From positions 6,696,064 to 6,760,063 of the forward strand of contig OW051468.1 in assembly GCA_932521025.1 (NCBI GenBank): DNA of 64,000 nucleotides, in the 5' to 3' direction. The position numbers were made by a program, and so were the translations under genes. Every line of letters begins with the position of its first letter. The first letter of the stretch is position 1. Below the pieces are notes generated by a model. That model saw nothing but the letters and a program-made list of their open reading frames with translations. It was not told where the DNA came from and did no database searches. Shown piece by piece: positions 27,007-39,667 of the stretch. The stretch comes from Oscheius onirici (taxonomy: Eukaryota; Nematoda; Chromadorea; Rhabditida; Rhabditidae).

Positions 27007-28489
27007 TTCGCGCCAAAACACTGACAGTCACTGCCAGACATTGATATGACATCTTTAATCGTTGTTTCGCTCTTTCTTTTGTTTTCAGGTAACAATTCTG
27101 AAGAATGGCATGACAAGAAATGAACAGCTTGAATGTAGTGAAAGTGTCGCAGAAGCAATAATATCAATATGCTGTCAGTACGAATCAGGCGAGACAGCTT
27201 TGAAGACGACCACTTGGCCAACATTGTGAACTCGGATTGTACTGAACTAAAGGCTGAGCTACTAGCAGAAAAGGAGCCGTAGAATAACGCAAACATGTCT
27301 TTGGGAAACGGGTCATGCCCACCTTTCCACTTGATGTCATGCTTTGATGCCATTAACAAAATGGGCTGCACCAATTTTTACCGAATCGACAGGTCAAGGA
27401 TTATCCATTTAAAAGGATACAAGCCGGGCATAAAATAAGAACCAGGATACTCGCAGTGCTTTGCTGAGAACAGTAAGGTAAGTTCAAAAAACCTCAAAAT
27501 ATCTTGGTTGGAAAACACATAAAAAACACAGGGTTTTGAGATAATCAGGGCTTTTACGCCTGCAGCCTGAAAAGAATAGACAAACTGACCCAATCCGCAT
27601 GTAGAGTTCTGCAAGTGTGACGTTCGCGTTCAAAAGTCTCGCAACAAATTTTCACCGTTATCTTCTTTCCAACAGGAATCCATCCACTGAACACATCTCT
27701 CCGTCTCGACATGTCTCGGATTTTGTCTCTAGATGGATCTTTCTCAATTTTCCGTCGTAATCAAGGAAACATTGGGCATGACCCGGCTTCCAGTGACATT
27801 TTGTTTGATTCCGGTTCGTTCATGTCCGGAATTGGGCAAGGTCCCGTTCCTTGAAGAATTTCTTGAATTTCCTCTTCATCACTCCTTTCAGAAGCATCTC
27901 TCTTCTTTGTTCACATGTAGATTCTCGTCGTTCAGTATGAGCTCAGAATGATATTTCTCATCCCAGAACAAAGTCGTAGCTATGACAGGGCCTGTCGTAC
28001 GTAGGAAACGAATCGATCAGTGGCGAGTCGTCTCCGAGAGTGGTCATCGTTGTCACATACATAACAGAACGCGTGACGAACAATCAGACGCAGTTTCCAA
28101 GTCCGAAATGGAAAAGAATAGAGTGTTAGATCGTAGGACTGAAGGGGACAGGATAATTCCGACTTTGGCAAACTTTTAGACAAAATTGAGTAGGACACTA
28201 CGGCTTTGCCATTGACCGGGATGCATAACCACTGAGAAACCGCTCTTTGACAGGGTTCCCCTGCCACCAATGGTGCGCTTTGAGCTGAGAAACGTGCTTG
28301 AACAATGGCCAAAACCAAAGACAGAGGCAGAGGTTTGAACAGTCATTTACCCTTCTTGGGCAGCGCTCAACCCGGTCTCAGTGCATTTTGGACCAAAAGA
28401 TTTGCGTCTACCAATGCCAAAATACCTTGCTCGATAGAAAAGTGGGAAAAATGGCAGATTTTTAGCGCAAGAGAAACTATCGGCCTTCC

Positions 28490-28790
28490 CTAGTGGTCCA
28501 AGAGTCTCCAAGAACTGTACCAAACACCGCTGTGGATTCAAGGAGGTGCCCAAAGAACCAAGGAAGACCGAGCATGACTACCTACTTTCAAAGGCTGTCA
28601 GTTCATGGCGGATTCACGAACTGCCTATCACATTGCCGCCTCTCTTTATTTCAAAAAAAAAACGCGAGTGTCTGTGGCGCTACTGTTCGCACTCTCAGAT
28701 TGTCAGTGTCAAGTGTAACTGTTCTGTCAGAGTTGGAAAAGTAGAAACACCTGACCTGGCAGAGAGAAGACGCAGTCGTCACTACAGCCG
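28490..28790 (+). repeat. Dispersed repeat family A, copy 2
   Basis: Matches the reverse complement of copy 1 over its whole length with scattered substitutions and small indels. It contains no intact frame common to all copies. Confidence 0.8.
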
Positions 28791-30285
28791 AAAACGTGTC
28801 CTGGTAGAGAGTCGAGACAGCCGTTAGCACAGCAGCAGACATCGTAAATTGAATTTTTTGGAGTTCTTGTAAAAGCCCTGTTCAGAGTGTTTTACTGACC
28901 CAAAGGACGACCTACAAAATGTAATCAAAAAGTATGGGTCAGCTAGAACGTCAATGCTAAAATCAGTCCATATGAAGTCGGAAGTCAAAAGGAGAAGATA
29001 CTGATTGCCATGAAGGGAAACGAGATTAAAGATACCCAACAGATTGAAAGTGGGCCAGGAAAATTGGAATGAAACTTACATTCTATCCTGTACATTTCTC
29101 TGTGGGTTTCCAAATTAGAGATGACAGAATGATGTATCAAGTCCAACAACTTTTGCTTGGCAGCGACTGATTCGGAAGACAGACAGGCAACCGACCTGAT
29201 CTTCTTTGTTTGGAAAGTTTGATGTATTCGATCCTTTTTTGTTTGATCGGCAACCTCGTGTCGACTGTAAACACATATTCTTCGGGAACTGTGCTTCAGC
29301 TGAGACTTTCACTTGATCTTCAGAAAAGTCTTCACACACGTCTGAAGACATTAGGTCTGATGACGTCGGCGTCTCTATCACTTTTGACTTCCCCAAGATC
29401 ATCGTAGACCGGCTATGTGCTCCTCGAATCGACGACATCAGGCTTCGTCACAGCATGCTTCCTGCTTCCACTTTCTCTTCAGAATCTTGGTGTCCATTGA
29501 CTTGTCACATGCGAAGTCGTTGACAGAAGCTATGACCTTCTTCCATTGCTCAACTTTTCGCTGGAACTCTTCCTGTCAGTCATCTGTCAGTCTAGTCTGA
29601 AAATAAACTTGTCTTGATGTCGGAGAGGAAACTATGATGTTTGAATTTGCAGAACCCTGTAGTTCCACATCACAGCCATCATCGGACGAGAGTAGAATGC
29701 GGCGGACGATCCAAGAGCTCGCTTGAATGAGGAATCACGGGAACACGTCCTTGCAGTATCCTCTGGCAGTGCGTCAAATTCCGCCATCTTCTGATCTTCT
29801 TCATCTGGACGGCGAGGCGGCAGTTTTATTCTTCCAGGAGCATTAATAGAAACAGGCCAAGATGTCGTTGTAGATCGATCCTGTCCCTCTAGTAACAACA
29901 ATCTGAATTTTTTGATGTGAATAGTTTTGAAAGCAAAATTGCCGTTCACTCCATTTGAAGTACCTTTTTGGAGTTAGACTGTCAGCGAGTTGACGAAGCG
30001 GCCAGCGGAAAGAACTTTGGAGACTCGTCAGATCGGCGTTTGAATATGCTCATCAGTCGACTGCATGGCCACACTTCTCCGAATCCGGACTGCCAGACCG
30101 GGAACCATCGAGTAGTTGTCTTGAAAGAGTGAAAGAGAAGGAATCTGAACAGTTCCCACAATGGGGAGTATAGGAATCAAGTCAGTCAATTTCCACCTAA
30201 TATCAGAAAAGCCCGACACTAATGAAAGAAATGCCAAGAATTGGACCTTTGAAGCCTCAAACTGATCATGAAAATATATCAAGGT

Positions 30286-30714
30286 AAGTCTTGTGAAAGA
30301 CGAGTGAGTTTTTGTGAACTCAAATAGTGAGAATGGCTCAAAAGAGCAAGAAGCCTTTCGGCTTGGTGTCAAGAAATTATCAGAACTATGTTTGAGACAT
30401 TTGGTCTCTGCCTTGTAGAAGGCTACCGAGTTTAGATGACTCGGTAATAAAGTCAAGAATGTGTTATAAGCAAGAACCATACAGGCTACTGAGCCATTTG
30501 AAAAGAAGGAAAGTTTGAGACATTTGGTCTCCGTCTTGTAAAGACGAGTTTTGATCAACTCAGAAAGATATTTTGAAAGGACTCTTGGCTCATTGTCAGA
30601 AGAGCAAGCCTTGCGGCTATTGAGGCACGAAGCCGGTAATGAAAGAATGATTGAGACCTGGTCTCCGTCTTCAGAAAGACGATCGAGTCTGACTCGATAA
30701 GGTCAAGAGACCTT
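30286..30714. repeat. Tandem array of multi-hairpin units
   Basis: Three full units and one partial unit, spaced about 123 and 136 bp. Each has three consecutive short hairpins: GAGAC..GTCTC, then GYCTT..AAGRC, then (A/C)(C/T)GAGT..ACTCG(G/A). Unit A lies at 30394-30446, B at 30517-30561 and C at 30653-30698; a partial unit lies at 30288-30321. Unit A's third stem TACCGAGT pairs perfectly with ACTCGGTA. A further small hairpin (for example AAGCC TTTC GGCTT) precedes each unit, and AAGGTC AAGA GACCTT closes the array. Stem bases change in pairs between units. Strand and function are unknown. Confidence 0.7.
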
Positions 30715-30960
30715 CAGCCCATGAACCTAGTCAGAGGGTGCCACCAGAACTGGCAGGAATACTAGTCAGCCCCACCTACGTTCCCCTCTCCGAAGGACAA
30801 TGAGCCCGAAATGTCCCACCCGACGTATTTTAGAAGAGCGCAGTTTACAAGTCTAGTGGCAGAAGAGGTTTCTTGCAAGTCCCGTTTTATCTTTTGGGTG
30901 TTTATTTGTTTTTTTGAGCTTTTTGTTTATTTTGGTTAATTTTAATTTTATTTTTTAGCC

Positions 30961-32044
30961 CCGCCCTTGCACCTTCCTCATATTGGCTTGAGGGGACATG
31001 GAGAGACAGAATCGGATGTTGACGAGACATCAGGTTGAGTAGGCGAGAAGATCGGCAACCCCTATCCGTGCTACTTCAGGGCTGTTTTCCCACTGTCACC
31101 CTAGGCTGAAAGACTTGACCAAATGCGTCTTAGAAAGCTTATATGAGAACCCCCGAAGAAGGAATTGGTGTCGTCCAGAAGCTGCTGGTCCTCGGGGCGA
31201 GACGTCTTGGCGGCACTGGGAGAGAAGGCCGAGAAGGCAAGAACAGGTAGACGTCGGCCAGTGAAGAAGAGCAGCAGACAGAGTCCAGAAGTCAAACTGA
31301 CGATTCACAGGAGACGACGAGGCTGGGTGCATCAGACTGAAGGAAAAACAACATCTTCAGTCGAAGTTGATTCCGGCTTAGAAAGGCAAGACGATGGCTC
31401 GCTCCAGAGAAAGGTGTGGAGCAGGGGAGATCGTAGGAGTAGACTGCAGTAGTCGAGTTCAGAAGGGAAGTTCATCGGAGCAGACTGAAGGAATGAGAAC
31501 ATCTTCAGGAAAGGCTGTTGGTTCTTGAACAGGAGACGACGGCTGAATCCAATGTCAAGCAGAGAAGGTCGTCGATCGAGAGGCAGCAATGAGCAGACTG
31601 CAGTCGAATCCAAAAGGGGAGGTCCTCGGTCGGCGGTGATGATGAAGTCGCAGTGCAGTCCAAATCTTCGAGCAAACTTCAGTAGAGCATCATCATCCGA
31701 ATGGAGAAAAGGAAACTGGTCCTTGAACAGGAGACGACGGCTGAATCCAATGTTCAGCAGAAAAGATTTGGATCCAGAAGGGGAGATCCTCGGGGCATCG
31801 GTCGGTTGTGATGACGTCCTAATGAAGAATTGGACGATCCTGATGGGGGTTCTGAGGAGTAGAGCATCATCCGAATGAAGAAAGAAGAGAGGGGGAGGGG
31901 GTTCTCAATGGTTCTCAACAAATGGCCAGGTCACCCGAGGTAAACAAGTAGGCCGATTGGCGTCATTGGTTGAAGGAATGAAGAGGATGAAAGAACAGGC
32001 AGCTTGATCGGGACACGACTTCGATCAGCTGCGTGCAAGGGCGG
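30961..32044. repeat. 1.1-kb segment bounded by a 12-bp inverted repeat
   Basis: CCGCCCTTGCAC (30961-30972) and its exact inverse GTGCAAGGGCGG (32033-32044) bound the segment, with similar AT-rich sequence outside each. Internally there are degenerate repeats, for example GAACAGGAGACGACGGCTGA twice about 200 bp apart (near 31527 and 31725). No transposase frame is visible and no target duplication was confirmed. Confidence 0.35.
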
Positions 32045-32829
32045 ACTTTTATTTTAAAATTTAGGCTCTTAGTATGGACCGTCCATTACAGACTGATACT
32101 TTCCACCTCAACTACCCCTAGACTTGTTTGCGGGCGAGCGCGAGTTACAAAAAGAGCCGACCGGATGGGACACGACTAACGGAATCGGAATTTCAACGGG
32201 TCTGATTAGTATCCCCTTCAACCAATAAAGGTTTACCAGTTTCCTAATAACTCGTACTTCCTAGGAACACGAAACTGTTCTGGGTGGACTTGTCTGAGAG
32301 AGACTGAGCACTTCTTTGGGGCCCCCTATACCCGAAGGAACTCGACGCCACCGTCTCGTAACCTCCCCGATCCGGGATCGCGCCAAAATCGGAGTTTACG
32401 TTAATCAAGCATTTCTAGAATTTGGGCTGAGAGAGTGACATTCCAGAGATGTCCATACTGGGGTCAGCACCCCGATGCTGAACACTAGGAAAGGCATCAG
32501 GGAAAGGGAAACGCAGACTGCAAGATTCGCCACCAAATGTAGGTCACCGAATGAGACGAGGCATCGTGAATGTGAAAGAGACTATAGGCGACTCCCTTCA
32601 GGGAAGCATCTGCCTTAAACCACGGATGAGCCTGCCATCGTGAGAAACACAAGAAAATCGTCGTTAGCAGGGCAGACGAAACACACAGTGGCGCAGAGGC
32701 TGCAATCTGGACTCTTTACAAAATGAACCTACTTTTCTACTTTTGAGCTAGTACTGTCTGCCCTAAAATTGTCCTCTTGCCCTGTAGTCAATAATCTGTT
32801 CTTTCAGAGGAAAAAGATCACTTTCAGTC

Positions 32830-33075
32830 ATCCCAATGGCCAGCCGGGTTCTCAGGGACTATACCAAACACCGCTGTGGATCCGAGAGGTACCACGGGAG
32901 CCGGGAAGACTGAGCATGACACCATTTTTGACGATGGTTGCTAGTTGTGGCGGATTCACAGCCAGCCGTCATTTTTGCCGTCTCTTCTATCCAGAAACAA
33001 AAGGCGTCTCTTTTGTCTGTCTGGCGCTCCTGTTCGCACTGTCAACTGTCGTCGCTCTGTCCAGCTCTGATTGTG
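32830..33075 (+). repeat. Dispersed repeat family A, copy 3
   Basis: Same orientation as copy 2 and more diverged. It retains ACCAAACACCGCTGTGGATC, GACTGAGCATGAC, GGCGGATTCAC and GTTCGCACTGTCA in the same order. Confidence 0.75.
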
Positions 33076-33899
33076 TTCTCTCTACAAGTTAACTGTGTCA
33101 CTCTCACTTGTCTTCCTACATATTCCTCGACTTGCTCAAAGTTACTGTCACTCTATCAAAAGAAACTTCATTGTATCCAAAGAATTGCCTAGAATCTATC
33201 CGAGTAGCCTTCAGAGTCCATCAATGTAATCTCAACCTAACTGATTCGATCTACCTAGTACTTTTATAGTTCTTCTGTACTGTTAACTCAAGCAGACTGT
33301 CATTCTATCCCTACAAGTTACGTGTGTCTAAAGACCATCTACCTAGATACTCTCTTTAACACTACCTAAACTGCCTATGGGAGGATCACAGCCTCTGCAA
33401 ACCTACTGTTTTGAATCTAAACTTGTTAATGTTTCGAGCCAGATTGCTATACTACGGCACTGATCGTCATCACATCCGAGCCATTCAAATTCTCGAGGAT
33501 TCTCACTTTGACAGCCTCATCCGCGGAAAGAGTCAACTGATTCCCCAAGTGAGTCGCCTAGCAGTCACTTTCACACGCACGATGTCTCGTCTCACCCAGA
33601 TTCCTACATCTAGCGTCGAACCCCACAAGCCACATTTACACCCGCCTGAACATTCTTACCACGGTTCAGCACCTTCCGGCCAACCTTTTCTGGCGCACTT
33701 GGAATGGGAAACCACTCTCCCAGTCCCCCCCCCCCCCCCCCCAACTCCGTTTGACAGCGATCACCGGCCCTGAACCAACAGTTCTCGCTTAAAAATCCAA
33801 AGCCTGTTGGTTCGCCCGGATGCCCGTCTCAGTCTCTCTCTCCGGGAACCAAAAGACCACCAGGATCTGTCCCCGGATGACAAGTCCCCCTCACTTACC

Positions 33900-36800
33900 T
33901 CTTTATCCTATCCGAAAGAATCGCATTGGTGGGGAAGAAAGAAGATAATGAAGAATGAAGACGGACTCGATGGCACATCTCCTCGAAGCTCTTTGCCGTG
34001 TTTGGCCTACTCGCAAGTCAACTGCTGATACTAAAAGTTCGTTGTTAAATTGAAAATGTAAAGTACAAACCTCGAGGCAAAAGAGCTGCTTCCTGGCCAC
34101 GGAACGGCCAGCCCACAAGGGGGACTTGCCAGCTGCTCCAGTGAAGTGACTGTAGAGCCTGTGGCTTGACTTGACCAAATGCGTCCTAGAACGCATTGAG
34201 CAAGGGAGAGAGCCAATGACCGCCGCTCTTGACCAGCTGACTTGTCTTCAGGAAATGGGCTATCGTCTCTGTGATCGGCCTGTCTCTTTCAGGAACTTCC
34301 GAGACTTTGAGCAGCTTGACCGGCGTGGCGAAGGCAATGTCGTTGCAGCAAGTCTTGATCCAGATTGGACCGAAACGTCCGTCTTCAAATGAAATCTTCC
34401 TTATCGACTATGGAAGAAGGGCCTTAACCAGATTATTCAGACCCGACAAGAGATTCCAGTCGACCAGCTTCAGGAGTGTCGTCGCTCTGCTCTCAAATTT
34501 CCGGCTGTTGGACGCGATTGTGTGGGCTATTCGTCTGTGGGCTGCTTGTTCAAATTGTTGTTCATCAGCGCTTGTAACACGAAAAGATTGCATCGGGTCA
34601 TCAGAACGGGAAAGAGCCACTCTTCGGGGTCGTGGAACAGACGAAACCGTGAGAGAGATACTTTCTGTAATCAGTTGGTAAACTATTTTTTTGCTCACAA
34701 AGACAAAACAATAATTTCAATTTTGCCTGGTTGTTTTGTTGTGTCTCCTCCTATGATTAATCGATACCCCCTCGCACTATGTATTAGGATCTTCAAATCA
34801 AAAACAACTCTACAATGCTCCTTTTCGCACTAATTGTAAGCGCAAGACTTCTAGAAAGAGGCGCGTGGCGATTCTGGGAGACCTGTTTTATTCTATCCTA
34901 CTAATAACTACAGTTTCTTTTTGGTTCTTCCGCCTTCAATACAGTACTTAAGGCGAGAGAGAAGTGGTGTTTAGGTAAAACTTTTAAAGACTAACCTCAA
35001 AAACGGTCAGCAGGCGTTGCTCTAGCCGGGGACCACGACGTCACTGAATGCCAGGTGTCCTGATCCATTTCGGGCCGAAATGTTTCTCTAGTCCGGCGCT
35101 AATCACATCTTTGACGCTCTCGTGGTAGGAAACGACCATCTTCAAATGGTATTCTCTTCATTGAGCCAGAGAGAGCCGATGACCAGGACGAGAGAATTCC
35201 GCTCTTGACCAGCTGACTTGATTTCAGGAAGGGACTGTCGTCTCTCTGCTCATTCCCATCCGATCGGCCTGCCTCTTTCATCCAAGACTTTGAGCAGCTT
35301 GTCCGGGTCTGTGAGGGCAATGTCGTCGCAGAATGTTCAGATATCCGTCCTGCGTGCAGCTCATCACATCTGTCTTTATTTTGTAGAAGAGACAGTGTTG
35401 CTTCTAGTCGCCCAGCTGACTTATCTTCAGGAATGGGGCCATGACGACCAAGGATTTCTGTCGCTCCGATCCAAATAGAGGGCCATCTTCCAACACATTT
35501 TCGACGCTTTCATGGGAGGAGACGACCATCTTCAAGCGAAATTTTTTCCTCAATGAAACCGGGAGATGGACGAGAGTCATGGCTTGATCAGATGATCCGG
35601 ACCAAAAAGTGCAGTTCTTCTAGTCGAGCAGCTACCATCATAGAAGAGTCATGCCTTCAAGAACGGGGCTGTCGTCCGCTTCTGGCGTCGATCCGACTGA
35701 ACTTGACACTCGTCTGTGGCTTCCTGTCCAGAGTACTGTCTTGAAGAGGAGAGAATGTCTTCCTGTCGACCAACTGATTGCCCAGACCGATTCCGGATCC
35801 CAGAACGAAAGAAGGAGCCCGTCTGTAATCAGTTTGTAAATTTAGTTCCTTGCTAACAGTTTGACGTAAACAGAAAAAACAACTTCGTTCTCTTGTTTTT
35901 GGTAGATAAAAGATTTAAAAGACAAACCTCAGATATTGTCCATTCGTCTTGTACTGATCGTGGAGGTGGCAAAGGCGTCTGCACAGTCCCGGAATGCCCG
36001 TCTTGTCGTTAGTACATCACATATGTCGCTGTGGTAGAAGGAAAAATGCCATCTTCTGACGAAAGCTTCGCCGCATGAGCATCGGAGAACGGCGCGATGG
36101 CTTGATCACGACGACGAAAAAGTCGGCTAACTCACTCCGCCACCAGCAGGACTTCAGCGACTCGATTAGCGTCGTCTTCTCTAGTTTTTGACTGTCGGCC
36201 GCGAATGGGAGCAAAATCGCTCAATTGCTCGTCTTCAGGCAGCCAGATCCTCGCCAGTGATTGGAATGAGAAGTGAATGATCCTTGTCCAGCGAAAAAGA
36301 ATAGTCAGCCCTCTGACTCCGCCACCAGTACAGAGTGGGAAAAATCGCCTGAATGCTCGCCTGACTGCCAGTGCAGATCCTCGCCAGCGATTGGAAGAAT
36401 AAGAATTTGCGCTCCTTCAGTAGACCAACAGGCCATCAGAACGGGTCGTGGAACGGACGAAGGTGGAATGACCAGTCTATAATCAAAACTAAGTTTCTTG
36501 CTCCAAGTTTGCCGAAAACAGAAAGAAAAAATTGGTTCTCTTGTTGATGTTGGTTACAAAAAGTTGTAAAAGGCAAACCTCAGACCTCGCGGCCATTCAG
36601 AAATGTCCAACGAGCTCCAGATCGAATGTCTTTCGTATCCTCCATCTCTTCAGATTGTTCGTCTTCTAGTAGAATGAACGAGCTCAGACCGAACAGATTC
36701 TTCCCTCATAAATGACGCAACCGATGTCTTGACGAATCTTTGTCGATGATCCAGAGAATGAGAATATCCGATCCCCTAGTCGCCCAGCTGACTCAGCTAC

Positions 36801-38030
36801 CAACACGGAATCGACATGGCTTTGGAATCTCGACTGCCATTGTCCTCGTCGCACTTCTTCATCCACCTTCAAACGATATCTTCCCTGCATCGTCCGTAAG
36901 AAGAACATCACTGGCTTGATCAGAGCCTCACAAAAAGTGAAAGAGAAGATTCCCGCCTTTCGAGTCGTCCAGTTGTCTTCGCCACAAGTATAAAAGAAGT
37001 TCTGACGAGACACCACCGCCGTCGTAGAACGCGCCTTGTTAGAGAGAGAGCCGCTTCTTCAGTAGACCAGCTGATTCCGTCGTCAGAATAGAATGGACGA
37101 AACTGCGGGAACGTGACTGTCATCTTCTGCTCCAGTTTCCAACTACCAGCCGCGACTGGAAGTAAAGTCGCTCAGTTTCTCGCCTTCAGACTGCCAGATA
37201 CTCCCCAGTGATTGGTCGACCATCGGGACATCAAAAAGGAGTAGTAGAACGGACGAATGTGTCTATAATCAGTTTGTAAACTAAGTTTCTCTCTAATATT
37301 TTGACGAAAATAGAAAGAACATCCTCGTTCTCTTGGTACGAAAAAGGTTGTAAAAGACAAACCTCAAAGATCAGAAATGTCCAAGGAGTTCGAGATCGAA
37401 TGGCCATCACATCGTCAGCTCTTCAGATTGTCCGTCCTCGTAGTATGTAACAGGCAAGAACGAGCAGAATCTTCCCTCATGGGGAGATGTCGTGAAGCGA
37501 TCCTTGTCAACGATCCAAAGGAGGAGAATATCCTAGCCTCGAGTCGGCCAGCTGCCTCCGTCATCTGCACGGAATAGAGATGTGTTTGTATTCCGGATTG
37601 TCCCTGTCTTTTTCCAACGGGTAATTCCTTCCATCGACGTCATAAGAACAGACATCAAGAAAAAAATTCTGGCCATTCCAGTCTGCCAGCTGTCTCTGCC
37701 ACCACAACAAACGATTGTCCTGACGGGGCGCCACTTCTGTCGTAGAACGCGCCTTGGAGAAAACTAGTAACGCTGCTCCTCCAGAATTCCAGAATGTAGA
37801 AGTAGTGTCATAGGGCACGGGACATGACTTCGGTCCTCTTCGCGTCCTCCAATCGTCCAGCCAGAAAAGACGAGAAACGGCTTCAGGCACGGGGATCAGC
37901 TTTCGTCATTGAAGCGACTGATCCACAGAACTGCTCTAGTCGACCATCTGTCTCGGCCACCAGAACCAAAACACAGGAACATAACAGCGTACAAGACTCT
38001 GAAATTGGTTTGTAAATAAATGGTCCTGCT
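33900..38030 (-). repeat. Degenerate tandem array with intron-like spacers
   Basis: The minus strand carries at least four related units. Each has a 550-820 bp block followed by an AT-rich segment with donor GAG/gttTgt or a close variant and acceptor CTGATTA(C/T)AG. These spacers lie near 34665-35005, 35823-35930, 36478-36582 and 37261-37372, with a partial one near 38010. The blocks share a motif reading GTGGC(A/C)GA.AC(A)GCTGG and a second like GGATATTCTC. Reading frames are interrupted (the longest are about 110 codons, at 37561-37890 and 36684-37016). Smaller subrepeats of about 390 bp occur at 35.1 and 35.5 kb. This is either a decayed repeat-protein gene or a non-coding transcript unit. 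Confidence 0.5.
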
Positions 38031-38421
38031 CCTAAGAGAATAGTAAAAATAAATCTGTCTATTTCACTCTATTTCTCAGATTCCAGAGAAAATGGAAGAT
38101 TTATGAAAAGATGGCATAATGGAAGGGAGTGGAATGGTATAGCAGTCGGTATAGAGATCATTTCGTAGTTTTCTGTTTTTTTTTTAATTCTGTGTCCTTT
38201 GTTCAGTGCTATTTTACTAATAGGGCAAGGATTTTCCTCATATTCTTTTTACTGTCGTGTTTAGCAACGTCAGTAGTCTTCTCGGAGCAATTCGATCTCT
38301 TTTTCATGACCGTTTCATCACATTTCCAAGAAAAAAAGGCGTCTTTACGATTTACGACATTTTGTACGCGAAATCCCGTTGTCTCGACGCAAAATTGCGT
38401 ACAATCCGATTTTTCAACGAT

Positions 38422-38930
38422 GGACAAGGCTGCTTCAGTTTATCTTCATATGTATTTTCTTCAACACTTTCACTGGATCGCCGTCTTGAAGGTAAACTTG
38501 ATTTTGTATTGTTCTTTACACTTATCTTACTGGGTTTGTACGATTATTTTCAGCTTTTCGATCCTCGGACTGCTTCTCCAGCGATTAGGGCCGGATTTCT
38601 CCCGTTCATAGCAGGTATGCAATGACTTCTTTTTAATTCTAGCAGTACTTTTTCGGAAACAACACTATTTAGATCGTTTGAGAGAAAATGATAAAAACAA
38701 GTCAATATCTGCATTTTCAGGCCTTCGCCGAAGCTCATGGGACCCGGGTAGATATGTGCCACGCGTCTACACTCTCTTGGTTTTCAGGTATGTTTCGGAA
38801 CTTTCTTCAGATGTTTTTCTGGATTGCTGCAGCGCAGGACTTTTTTCTGCGTCTTCCATTGCGCAATTTTTTCAGATCTTCGCCATTTTTCTACTTGAGG
38901 CGTTGCTTATTTAGGTCAGGCTTGCTTTGC
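38422..38930 (+). CDS. Possible small multi-exon gene, hypothetical
   Basis: Starting at ATG 38422 an exon reads MDKAASVYLHMYFLQHFHWI and ends AAG/gtaaac. The next exon (LFDPRTASPAIRAGFLPFIA) and a third join in phase across introns of about 60 and 105 bp with TTTTCAG acceptors. A fourth would add a hydrophobic end. The splice signals are good but the protein (about 90 residues) resembles nothing I know, and the last junction is ambiguous. Confidence 0.3.
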
Positions 38931-39154
38931 TACCTTGATTTACACGTTTGTTAGCTTCTATTATTCGAATCAGCTCACAAATCTAATTTAACTTCTCGAA
39001 AATCACTTTCTTTAGATAGTTTTGACTGTTTTTGCCGCGTTTTAAGCTTCATCAGGTTCGGATTCTCAAATAAGAGGGTCTGTGATAACTACATTTCCAC
39101 TGTGGTTAGGACTGTTTAGACTGAAATCCTTACCCGAAAATTGACCAGAAGATC

Positions 39155-39560
39155 TCATGCCCTCAAATAGTCCACCTCGAGAGCCTTGGAAAGAAGTTGC
39201 TCCGTCGCGGATGACGTCCTGGTCGTCGAGCCTCTTACTGGGTTTGTTGGAGCGAACTTGGTCCAGAAGAAAACGGCTGCTGACAGAGACTCCTTTCTAG
39301 TCGTCCGATCCATTGTCTGTCCCACAGCTTCGCCAAAGAGAAAACGGACGATGTCGCCCGGTATGAGGAGAAAAAGAAGTAGGACACCAGATGCCATCTG
39401 TCGAAGAGTAGAAGAAGACTTCCCGGTCGCAGAAGGTGAAAAGACGAGTAGATGAGGCGAGTAGTGGGGGGCGGTCTCATACAGCAGCGTCTGGTCCTGG
39501 ACGACGTGGACAGACGGGTCTACTACTAGAGACGGGCCGGGGTTAGTAACGAAATGCGTC
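39155..39560 (-). CDS. Possible small downstream gene, hypothetical
   Basis: About 110 bp after the stop of the 653-residue gene, on the same strand, an ATTTTCAG acceptor (39561) opens a region with two competing frames. One contains MASGVLLLFLLIPGDIVRFL (a membrane-like helix) and stops at 39155. The spacing would fit an operon, but the correct start and frame cannot be decided. Confidence 0.25.
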
Positions 39561-39667
39561 CTGAAAATTTTCATGTAAATTTTATTTCAAAAAATTTTGT
39601 CCCAGCAAAACAAAGTTAAAACCAACCAAGCGAGTGGTGAGTAAGCGAGTAGGCCCTTCCTCCTGGT

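Larger units (their letters stand above)
26229..30285. other. Accessory region without a supported gene
   Basis: Four kilobases after WDR75 have only short, overlapping open frames on both strands and no consistent splice pattern. The notable content is the inverted pair of the dispersed repeat near 26711-27006 and 28490-28790. I see no tRNA or rRNA. Confidence 0.5.

Noticed and set aside
26858..28827. Several 60-110 codon frames in the 26.8-28.8 kb repeats
   Set aside because: Frames differ between repeat copies and none is conserved, so the repeat is treated as non-coding.
33727..33742. Poly-C run as a functional element
   Set aside because: A simple homopolymer with no associated structure; it may be a sequencing artefact.
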